Below, one piece after another: positions 1 to 5,269 of a stretch of DNA of 7,388 nucleotides; the first letter of the stretch is position 1, and each line of letters begins with the position of its first letter. The notes beneath the pieces are model-generated. The model was given only the letters and a program-made list of their open reading frames with translations. It did not search any database and had not been told where the DNA came from. This DNA is from JAUXIQ01 sp030620925 [NCBI: Nitrospinota bacterium] (lineage in GTDB: Bacteria > JAUXIQ01), in NCBI GenBank assembly GCA_030620925.1, contig JAUXIQ010000090.1, positions 1 to 7,388 on the forward strand, read 5' to 3'. The translations under genes and the position numbers were made by a program.

Positions 1-583
1 ATGGGTTTGTCAACCTTAAATTTAAATTGGAGTAAGCCCAGGCTGCCGTTACCTGAAAACGTGGTATCACAAGCAGCAGGGGAATGCCTCCCAGCGGAAG
101 CACTTCGCTTAATATTTCGCCCCGTCCTCTTCCCAGGGCGGCAGGGCCTGAGAGGAAAAAGGGGACGTCTGAGCCCAGGGAGGCGGCGTGCTCGAAGAGT
201 TTTTCACGCTTTAATTTGAGATTCCACAGCCGGTTGAGTGCCGAGAGGGCGGTGGCGGCGTTGCTGCTCCCTCCCCCCAGCCCGGCTGCTACGGGTATGC
301 GTTTCCTGATGGTGATATGCACCCCCTTTCCGGGCCGATATTCCTCCATGAGAATTGCCGCCGCCCTGTAGGCCAGGTTATCCTCGCCTGAAGGGACAGG
401 GTGCCCGGATGTTTCCAGGTGGATACCGCGTTCCTCGAGGCGAAACTCCATTTCGTCAGAGAGGTCGATGGCGTGGAAGAAGGTAGCGATTTCGTGGTAG
501 CCGTCCGCCCGTTTATGCAGTACCCTGAGATGCAGGTTGATTTTAGCCGGAGATTTCAGAGTGATTATTTCCGGTGAGTCCAT
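1..583 (-). CDS. ispE: 4-diphosphocytidyl-2-C-methyl-D-erythritol kinase IspE, N-terminal part
   Basis: IspE is a cytoplasmic GHMP-family kinase that uses ATP to phosphorylate the 2-hydroxyl of CDP-methylerythritol in the MEP pathway to isoprenoids. Reading the minus strand from the ATG at 583 gives 194 residues without a stop before the window edge; the family is usually about 280-300 residues, so roughly the last third lies outside. Visible motifs are PAKINLHLRV at residues 12-21 with the expected catalytic Lys14, DGYHE at 27-31, the ATP-binding glycine-rich loop PVAAGLGGGSSNAA at 97-110, and GSDVPFFLSG at 137-146 with the expected catalytic Asp139. The start is supported by AGGAA five bases upstream. 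It is divergent from the rpsF operon. The identification rests on motifs and is very secure; only the C-terminus is unseen. Confidence 0.95.
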   Translation of the reverse strand, partial: MDSPEIITLKSPAKINLHLRVLHKRADGYHEIATFFHAIDLSDEMEFRLEERGIHLETSGHPVPSGEDNLAYRAAAILMEEYRPGKGVHITIRKRIPVAAGLGGGSSNAATALSALNRLWNLKLKREKLFEHAASLGSDVPFFLSGPAALGRGRGEILSEVLPLGGIPLLLVIPRFQVTAAWAYSNLNLRLTNP

Positions 584-588
584 TACCG

Positions 589-593
589 TTCCT
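589..593 (-). promoter_or_regulatory. Ribosome binding site of ispE
   Basis: On the minus strand AGGAA lies five bases before the ATG at 583. This supports that start, which also places the PAKINL motif at the usual distance from the N-terminus. Confidence 0.6.
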
Positions 594-609
594 GCCGGAA
601 AGAATAAAC

Positions 610-629
610 TTGATTTAATTTGATTTAAG
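610..629. repeat. Two tandem copies of a 10-bp AT-rich repeat in the divergent spacer
   Basis: TTGATTTAA occurs at 610-618 and again at 620-628, a period of one helical turn. The spacer between ispE and rpsF is much richer in A and T than the flanking genes. The second copy provides a TTGATT that could act as a -35 element for rpsF, so the repeat may be promoter-associated sequence or a binding site. What binds it, if anything, is unknown. Confidence 0.6.
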
Positions 630-648
630 TAGTAGCGTGTGATAGTTT
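620..648 (+). promoter_or_regulatory. Candidate promoter for the rpsF operon
   Basis: TTGATT at 620-625 is followed after 17 bases by TAGTTT at 643-648, which has a TG one base upstream (640-641) as in extended -10 promoters. The -10 hexamer is a weak match (3 of 6). A perfect TATAAT lies at 683-688 but I find no reasonable -35 for it, so it is an alternative rather than a better call. Either would leave a leader of about 115-160 bases before rpsF. This is inference from consensus matching only. Confidence 0.25.
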
Positions 649-655
649 AACACAC
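637..655. repeat. Imperfect palindrome in the ispE/rpsF divergent spacer, candidate operator
   Basis: GTGTG at 637-641 and CACAC at 651-655 are exact inverse complements, and the interior continues the symmetry (TA at 643-644 against TA at 648-649). The 19-bp dyad overlaps the possible -10 element of rpsF and sits between two divergently transcribed genes, the usual place for an operator. There is no T-run after it, so it does not resemble a terminator. Confidence 0.4.
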
Positions 656-811
656 TGGAAAAGAGCAAAGCCAGGCGCAAAATATAATGATTTCTACAAT
701 TTACGCTTTGCTTCGGATTATCCTCCTCGGAAAATGACCCCTGAAAATTTATCGGAATGGATACTATTTATTCGGTGGTCAAGAACGGATTTATATTTGG
801 AGGTTTACTGA

Positions 812-1369
812 ATGCGGTTGTATGAAGCTATATACATTTTCAGGCCCGACCTGAGCGATGAAGATATCGACCGGACTATAGAATGGTTGGAAAATATGAT
901 CAAACAGGGCGGCGAGGTAAAAAACATCGAGCGTTGGGGCAAAAAACGCCTCGCTTACAAGGTGAACAAGGAAAGATACGGATACTATGTTCTCATACAT
1001 TTCGACGGCAACGCGGATATAGTGAATGAACTGGAGCGAAATTGTCGACATTCGGAAGACGTGATGAAGTATATCACCATACGTATCAAAAAGGGCGAGC
1101 CCATAAAGGTGGAAATGGAGCCGGAAGAGTTTAGGGAAGAAGCGCCCGTTGCTAAAGAATCGATAGAAACGAAAGATGAAAAGAAGGTAGAAACGAAAGA
1201 CGAAGAGAAGGTAGAAACGAAAGACGAAGAGAAGGTAGAAACGAAAGATGAAGAGAAGGTAGAGACGAAAGACGAAGAGAAGGTAGAAGAAGAGGAAGAA
1301 GAGAAGGAAGTAGTGGGTGAGGAAAGCGATGCTGAAATAGAAGCAACGCAACAAGAGGAGCCCAACTGA
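812..1369 (+). CDS. rpsF: 30S ribosomal protein S6 with a long repetitive acidic C-terminal tail
   Basis: S6 binds 16S rRNA in the platform of the small subunit as a dimer with S18, whose gene lies two positions downstream. Residues 1 to about 95 form the S6 domain: MRLYEAIYIFRPDL at the N-terminus, the WGKKRLAYKV strand at 42-51 and RYGYYVLIHFDG at 55-66, ending near YITIRI. The ATG at 812 follows GGAGG at 799-803 with eight bases between. The protein has 185 residues, whereas S6 usually has about 95-135. The extra 90 residues are almost all Glu, Lys, Asp, Thr and Val, with five copies of the octapeptide ETKDEEKV at 119-158 and then a glutamate run at 159-164. The tail is A-rich in codon use compared with neighbours and is probably disordered or a charged helix. 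The S6 call is secure; the tail's role is unknown. Confidence 0.97.
   Translation: MRLYEAIYIFRPDLSDEDIDRTIEWLENMIKQGGEVKNIERWGKKRLAYKVNKERYGYYVLIHFDGNADIVNELERNCRHSEDVMKYITIRIKKGEPIKVEMEPEEFREEAPVAKESIETKDEKKVETKDEEKVETKDEEKVETKDEEKVETKDEEKVEEEEEEKEVVGEESDAEIEATQQEEPN
1166..1285 (+). repeat. Five tandem 24-bp repeats inside rpsF
   Basis: Five in-frame 24-bp units begin at 1166, 1190, 1214, 1238 and 1262. The consensus starts GAAACGAAAGA and ends GAGAAGGTA, encoding ETKDEEKV. Units 2 and 3 are identical and the others differ at one or two bases, mostly at synonymous positions; unit 1 encodes ETKDEKKV. Because 24 is a multiple of three, copy-number change would keep the frame. Near identity at the DNA level suggests recent expansion by slippage or unequal recombination. 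Confidence 0.95.
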
Positions 1370-1761
1370 TGGTTGGATTTAATAAGGTAATCCTCATGGG
1401 GAATCTTACCCGCGACCCGGAGCTCCGTTACATTCCAAGCGGCACTGCCGTGGCCACCCTGCGCCTGGCTGTCAATAACAGGTACCGCCAGGGCGAGGAG
1501 TGGAAGGATGATGTCTGCTACGTGGATGTAACCGTATGGGGGAAGCAGGCCGAAAACTGCAACGAGTATCTCTCCAAAGGAAGCGGAGTTCTGGTGGAGG
1601 GGAGGCTGAGTTACCGCACCTGGGAGAGCGATGAGGGCCAGACCAGAAGCAAACATGAGGTGGTGGCCAATACCGTGAGGTTTCTCCCCAAGGGAAAAGA
1701 GCAGGAACCCCAGGAAAGCGGCGAACCCCAGCATGCGGGTGAAGAAGACGTACCTTTCTGA
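1369..1761 (+). CDS. ssb: Single-stranded DNA-binding protein
   Basis: SSB coats single-stranded DNA during replication, repair and recombination and recruits partners through its C-terminal tip. Residues 1 to about 107 form the OB-fold: FNKVILMGNLTRDPELRY at 4-21, the SGTAVATLRLAVNN strand at 24-37, VDVTVWGKQAENCNEYLSKG at 52-71 and VEGRLSYRTWESDEG at 76-90, with DNA-stacking candidates Trp45, Trp57 and Trp85. A short hydrophilic linker leads to the tip EEDVPF at 125-130, the standard partner-binding peptide. At 130 residues it is a compact SSB with a linker of under 20 residues. The ATG overlaps the rpsF stop (TGATG) and GAGGAG lies eight bases upstream at 1355-1360, so translation is likely coupled to rpsF. 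Confidence 0.96.
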   Translation: MVGFNKVILMGNLTRDPELRYIPSGTAVATLRLAVNNRYRQGEEWKDDVCYVDVTVWGKQAENCNEYLSKGSGVLVEGRLSYRTWESDEGQTRSKHEVVANTVRFLPKGKEQEPQESGEPQHAGEEDVPF

Positions 1762-1786
1762 GTAGGGCGGATAGGGAGCGAGAGAG

Positions 1787-1836
1787 AGTTAACTCACCCT
1801 TACTAATCTATTGCTATATTGCTCGACAAGTTAACT
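1787..1836. repeat. Two AGTTAACT palindromes flanking a possible -10 element
   Basis: The perfect 8-bp palindrome AGTTAACT occurs at 1787-1794 (extended to a 10-bp palindrome, 1786-1795) and again at 1829-1836, 42 bp apart or about four helical turns. Both lie in the ssb-rpsR spacer, one near the -35 region and the other just after the expected start of a candidate internal promoter. The arrangement resembles paired operator half-sites, but no binding protein can be named. Confidence 0.4.
1812..1820 (+). promoter_or_regulatory. Candidate internal extended -10 promoter upstream of rpsR
   Basis: TGCTATATT fits an extended -10 (TG, one base, then TATATT at 1815-1820, 5 of 6 to consensus). No good -35 lies at the usual distance, although TTAACT at 1789-1794 lies 20 bases upstream. 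Transcription would begin near 1827, about 25 bases before the rpsR ATG. It could give extra expression of the genes downstream of ssb. Inference from consensus only. Confidence 0.3.
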
Positions 1837-1840
1837 GGAG
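1837..1840 (+). promoter_or_regulatory. Ribosome binding site deciding the rpsR start
   Basis: GGAG is 11 bases before the ATG at 1852. No comparable site precedes the in-frame TTG at 1819, so the shorter reading is preferred. The spacing is on the long side. Confidence 0.5.
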
Positions 1841-1851
1841 CTACTTATAAA

Positions 1852-2118
1852 ATGTTCAAACGGGGCCAGGCCAGGAAAGGCAGCGGAAGAGGGAGAAGAA
1901 AAAGGTATCTGAGGAAGAAGATTTGCCGGTTCTGCGCCGATAAGGTTATGCAGATAGACTATAAGGACCTCAAACGCCTTCGGAGCCTGGTAACGGAAAG
2001 GGGCAAAATTATCCCCGCCAGGATATCAGGCAACTGCGCCAAACATCAGCGACAATTGACCCTTGCCATAAAGAGGGCGCGCAGTATAGCCCTCATGCCT
2101 TATACCGTGGAGAAATAG
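1852..2118 (+). CDS. rpsR: 30S ribosomal protein S18, zinc-binding type
   Basis: S18 pairs with S6 on the platform of the small ribosomal subunit. The protein has 88 residues. It starts with a basic tail ([20 protein letters not shown]) and then has KICRFC at 24-28, [26 protein letters not shown] at 35-60, [24 protein letters not shown] at 61-84, the standard S18 core. Cys25, Cys28, Cys62 and His65 form a CxxC plus CxxH set that suits a bound zinc, the so-called C+ form that many bacteria have replaced. The reading frame extends up to a TTG at 1819, but that codon has no Shine-Dalgarno and lies within the possible -10, whereas ATG 1852 gives the expected family N-terminus. It is separated from ssb by 90 bases with a possible promoter. 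Confidence 0.95.
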   Translation: MFKRGQARKGSGRGRRKRYLRKKICRFCADKVMQIDYKDLKRLRSLVTERGKIIPARISGNCAKHQRQLTLAIKRARSIALMPYTVEK

Positions 2119-2310
2119 TAACCCCCGGTCTGCAGGCGACGCGGCCTTGTAATTTGTTCGGTCGTCTCGAGCTGTGGAAAGAAGCCGCAGCCGGGGCCGG
2201 ACCAGAGAGGGAAGGTGGAGCATACTGTCTGCAGGTCCGCCGCCCCGCCGTGAGAACTGATTCGCAGCAAGACCTATAGGGTTAACCAGCATTATTGAAA
2301 CAAGGCCGAG
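2119..2310. other. GC-rich spacer between rpsR and the DUF2232 gene
   Basis: No gene is supported in these 192 bases. The 9-bp sequence GTCTGCAGG occurs twice, at 2128-2136 and 2227-2235. A GC-rich self-complementary CCGGGGCCGG lies between them, and a perfect GGTTAACC palindrome is at 2280-2287. I see no terminator with a T-run, no convincing promoter and no riboswitch class that I recognise. An open frame on the minus strand crosses it but continues antisense through rpsR and resembles nothing. Confidence 0.5.
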
Positions 2311-3336
2311 ATGCGCGCAAACCAGGTGCAATCACCATGGCAGAGCACAGTTCACGTTCCGGGAAACGAGAGTGTGGATAGAAAGTCGGCCATTAATTCT
2401 TTCGCTGGAATAGCGGCGCTCACCGTTCTTGCTTCGCTGCTGATGTTAGCCGCCTCCGCATTGCCTACCCTGAGCATACTATTCTACTTTTTCCTGAAGG
2501 CGCCTCTCATCCTCATCTCGCTCGGTAACGGGTTCAGAATAGGTCTCCTGGCGTTGGGTGCCATCGCCGTCCTGATGATGGCGTTTTCTCGCGGGGATTC
2601 CAACCTGCCATACCTCATCGAGTACGGAGCGGTGGCCATGATCATGGCCGAAACATTGAGACGCAAAATGTCCTTTAACATGATTGTCATATTATGCGTG
2701 GCAGTATCTGTTTCAATCGCTCTCATATCCATGGCCCTGAATCCTCCCTTGGGCGCCGGCAGCCTTTTGGAAGTGCCCGCCAGGCTTGTCGCCCAGATGA
2801 GAGGTGATGCAGGGCAGCTTTCATCCCAGGGAGGGGTGGACCCCCGGCATCTCAAAGGAATGGGGCACTTCATAGCCTTGATGGAGGTGGTCATATCCAG
2901 GGCTTTTCCCGCCCTGCTCATCACGGTAGCAGCACTCGGGGCTCTGCTGAATTACCTGACCGCCAACAAGTTGAGCAAGGGTTTCGCCGGCCTGGGGTCG
3001 TTCAATCCCGGCACCCTTTCCACGTGGGCCGCCTCAGAGCATTACGTCTGGTTCTTCATAATCGGAGGGACAATGGCGGTTGTTCCCTTTGGCGTTAGCA
3101 GGACGCTGGGAGTCAACCTGGTGGTGATCATGCTGTTTGTTTATTTCCTCCAGGGGATTGCCATCACCGGCTTTTTCTTCAAGAAATGGAATCTGTCGAT
3201 TCTGTTAAGGGTCCCCGTATATATTTTCATCTTTTTCAACGCCTACCTTGCCCTGCTGGTGGCATGCGTGGGTCTGTTTGATACCTGGGCGGATTTCAGG
3301 AAGATCAGGAAAACCGCCGAGGACAACCGGTCATAA
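2311..3336 (+). CDS. YybS/DUF2232-family polytopic membrane protein
   Basis: This 341-residue protein is strongly hydrophobic, with about eight likely membrane segments (roughly 32-55, 57-72, 75-92, 100-114, 122-143, 186-215, 245-290 as two, and 298-322) and a basic C-terminus. The ending GLFDTWADFRKIRK at 321-334 and its place between rpsR and rplI match the DUF2232 (YybS) family, which sits in the same operon in Firmicutes and Deltaproteobacteria. Its biochemical function is not established; the fold has been compared with ECF-type substrate-binding membrane proteins, which I cannot test here. The ATG at 2311 has AAGG five bases upstream. A GTG at 2374 would give 320 residues, closer to typical family length, with only a weak GAGAG before it, so the start is uncertain. 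The loop at about 145-185 is long and soluble. Confidence 0.85.
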   Translation: MRANQVQSPWQSTVHVPGNESVDRKSAINSFAGIAALTVLASLLMLAASALPTLSILFYFFLKAPLILISLGNGFRIGLLALGAIAVLMMAFSRGDSNLPYLIEYGAVAMIMAETLRRKMSFNMIVILCVAVSVSIALISMALNPPLGAGSLLEVPARLVAQMRGDAGQLSSQGGVDPRHLKGMGHFIALMEVVISRAFPALLITVAALGALLNYLTANKLSKGFAGLGSFNPGTLSTWAASEHYVWFFIIGGTMAVVPFGVSRTLGVNLVVIMLFVYFLQGIAITGFFFKKWNLSILLRVPVYIFIFFNAYLALLVACVGLFDTWADFRKIRKTAEDNRS

Positions 3337-3399
3337 TTTAAAAGTGGTATTTACGTTCTCTAATTGGATAGAATAACTTACTTGCAGGGAGTGGAATAG

Positions 3400-3852
3400 A
3401 TGAAAGTGATCTTGAGAGAAGACGTGCCCAATCTGGGCGAGACGGGCGAGGTGGTGAACGTGGCCAACGGATACGGCAGGAACTACCTCATCCCCAAGGG
3501 ATTGGCCGCACAGGCCACCACTGAAAACATCAAGGCCATGGCGCAGGATAAAGGTCTTTTCAGGAAGAAAGAAGAGAAGCGCGTGGAAGAGGCGCGAGAA
3601 CTGGCCGACAAGCTGCAGAAAGTGGTGTGTACCTTTCCCATGAAATCCGGAGAGGGCGATAAGCTCTTCGGATCGGTGAACAGCGCCGACATCGCCCAGG
3701 TGCTCGAGAGGCAGGGTATCGGGCTGGACCGCAAGAAGATCAGCCTGGACCATCCCATAAAGAATCTGGGCGTCTTTACCGTTCTCGTGAAGCTGCACCC
3801 TGAAGTTTCGACGGAAGTCAAGATAGAGGTGGTGAAAGAAGAAGAGGAGTGA
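3400..3852 (+). CDS. rplI: 50S ribosomal protein L9
   Basis: L9 binds 23S rRNA near the base of the L1 stalk and reaches across the ribosome surface; it helps maintain reading frame. At 150 residues it has the usual bacterial length. The N-terminal rRNA-binding domain has MKVILREDVPNLGETGEVV and the family signature NGYGRNYLIPKGLA at 23-36. Residues about 41-75 form the long connecting helix, rich in Lys and Glu. The C-terminal domain contains GEGDKLFGSV at 84-93 and ends in an acidic KEEEE tail. AGGGAG at 3386-3391 lies eight bases before the ATG. The gene begins 63 bases after the DUF2232 stop in an AT-rich spacer with a TAGAAT (3369-3374) that could be a -10 but has no good -35. Confidence 0.97.
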   Translation: MKVILREDVPNLGETGEVVNVANGYGRNYLIPKGLAAQATTENIKAMAQDKGLFRKKEEKRVEEARELADKLQKVVCTFPMKSGEGDKLFGSVNSADIAQVLERQGIGLDRKKISLDHPIKNLGVFTVLVKLHPEVSTEVKIEVVKEEEE

Positions 3853-3907
3853 GCTCATTCCATGCGGCTGATAATCTTTCATGAGAAGAACTCAGGCTTC
3901 TGTATCG

Positions 3908-3914
3908 AAGGAGG
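3908..3914 (+). promoter_or_regulatory. Strong ribosome binding site deciding the dnaB start
   Basis: AAGGAGG is a near-perfect anti-16S match eight bases before the in-frame GTG at 3923. The longer reading from the ATG at 3881 has no comparable site, so initiation at GTG is favoured. Confidence 0.75.
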
Positions 3915-3922
3915 TGCGTGAC

Positions 3923-5269
3923 GTGGCTATCACAGACGTTTCCTCCAGCAAACTGATCCCGCAAAACATCGAGGCGGAGCAGTCTGTCCTCGGTTCCATC
4001 CTGCTGGAAAACGATGCTCTCTTAAAGACGCTGGAGGTCATCACCGCGGACAGTTTCTACCGCGAGACCCATCGGAAGGTCTTCGCCGCCATACTGGAGC
4101 TGTTTGAAAAGAACGAGCCCATAGACCTACTCACCCTCACAGAGCGTCTTAAAAAGAACGACCATCTCGATGAAATTGGCGGTGCCTCCTACCTGGCGGA
4201 GTTAGTAAACATGGTGCCCACTGCCGCCAACGTCCGCCACCATGCAAAAATAGTGCTGGAAAAGGCCGTCCTGCGGAAGCTCATAAACGTGGCCACGGAG
4301 ATAGTCTCCCAGAGCTACGAAGGCAACCAGGACGTGGATGAAATGCTGGATCAGGCCGAACAGAAAATCTTCGAGATCGCCGAGCACCGCGTTTCAGAGA
4401 GCTTCACCGAAATAAACAAGGTATTGAAAGAGAGCTTCAAGACCATCGAGCAGCTCTTCGAGCGCAAGGAGTTGGTCACCGGCGTCCCCACGGGGTTCGC
4501 TGATTTCGACCGCCTCACCTCGGGGCTTCAGCCTTCGGACCTTATAATTATCGCAGGCAGGCCCAGCATGGGCAAGACTGCCTTTGCCCTGAACGTAGCC
4601 CAGCATGCGGCCCTGCATCATAAGTATCCGGTGGCGATATTCAGCCTGGAGATGTCCCGCCAGCAGGTAGCTCTGCGTCTCCTCTGCTCGGAGGCCAGGG
4701 TCGATTCTTCCCGCATGCGCTCCGGCTACCTGGAAAAGACGGATTGGCCCAAGCTGACCCTGGCGGCCGGTGTTCTCTCGGATGCGCCTATCTTTATCGA
4801 CGATATGCCCGGCCTGACCGCCCTGGACATCAGGGCCAAGGCGCGCAGGCTGCAGAAGGATAGAGGGTTGGGGCTGATCATCGTCGATTACCTCCAGCTC
4901 ATGCGGGGACGGGGCGACGTGGACAACCGCCAGCAGGAAATAGCGGACATCACCCGCTCCCTCAAGGGCTTGGCCAAAGAGCTTAACGTGCCCGTGGTGG
5001 CGCTGTCACAGCTCAGCAGGGCGGTGGAGCAGCGGACCGGAGCGAGGCCCCAGTTATCCGACCTGCGGGAATCGGGCGCCATCGAGCAGGATGCCGACCT
5101 GGTGGCCTTCATTTACAGAGCCGAAGTGTACGGCAGAGAGGATGTGGAGGGCCAGACGGAGGTGATCATAGGCAAGCAGAGGAACGGGCCGGTGGGCAGT
5201 GTCCCCCTGACCTTTCTTAAACAGTACACCAGGTTCGAGAGCTATTCACCGAGAAGCGAGCCGATATGA
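3923..5269 (+). CDS. dnaB: Replicative DNA helicase DnaB
   Basis: DnaB is the hexameric ATP-driven helicase that unwinds DNA at the replication fork and binds primase. From the GTG start it has 448 residues, the usual length. The N-terminal helical domain begins with IPQNIEAEQSVLGSILL at 12-28, a linker follows, and the RecA-like domain starts near TGVPTGFADFDRLTSGLQ at 186-203. Walker A is GRPSMGKT at 212-219 (Lys218), followed by FSLEMS with catalytic Glu243, Walker B LIIVDYLQL with Asp322, the SQLSR motif with Gln363, and KQRNGP at 418-423 carrying the arginine-finger region. The frame is open to an ATG at 3881, which adds 14 residues, but the GTG has the ideal Shine-Dalgarno and gives the usual short lead before PQNIEAEQ. 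No intein is present. It lies 70 bases after rplI and overlaps alr. Confidence 0.96.
   Translation: MAITDVSSSKLIPQNIEAEQSVLGSILLENDALLKTLEVITADSFYRETHRKVFAAILELFEKNEPIDLLTLTERLKKNDHLDEIGGASYLAELVNMVPTAANVRHHAKIVLEKAVLRKLINVATEIVSQSYEGNQDVDEMLDQAEQKIFEIAEHRVSESFTEINKVLKESFKTIEQLFERKELVTGVPTGFADFDRLTSGLQPSDLIIIAGRPSMGKTAFALNVAQHAALHHKYPVAIFSLEMSRQQVALRLLCSEARVDSSRMRSGYLEKTDWPKLTLAAGVLSDAPIFIDDMPGLTALDIRAKARRLQKDRGLGLIIVDYLQLMRGRGDVDNRQQEIADITRSLKGLAKELNVPVVALSQLSRAVEQRTGARPQLSDLRESGAIEQDADLVAFIYRAEVYGREDVEGQTEVIIGKQRNGPVGSVPLTFLKQYTRFESYSPRSEPI

Noticed and set aside
1-371. Plus-strand open frames at 1-219 and 84-371
   Set aside because: Both lie opposite ispE, whose motifs read clearly on the minus strand; their products look like no family.
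656-811. S6-S18 autoregulatory leader RNA before rpsF
   Set aside because: I could not identify the conserved stem with the CCG-type loop in the leader, so the claim is not supported, although autoregulation by S6-S18 occurs in other bacteria.
1166-1285. The regular 24-bp repeats as a CRISPR array
   Set aside because: The units are directly adjacent with no spacers and are in frame within rpsF, so they are a coding tandem repeat.
791-1734. Long minus-strand open frames opposite rpsF and ssb (791-1354, 985-1734 and 1152-1397), some with regular repeats
   Set aside because: They are antisense to well-supported genes. Their repeats are the complement of the 24-bp rpsF units, which are low in stop codons on the other strand. 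The products are low-complexity Phe/Leu or Ser strings with no recognisable domain.
1819-1851. TTG start that would extend S18 by 11 residues
   Set aside because: No Shine-Dalgarno precedes it, it falls within a possible -10 element, and the added residues are not family-like.
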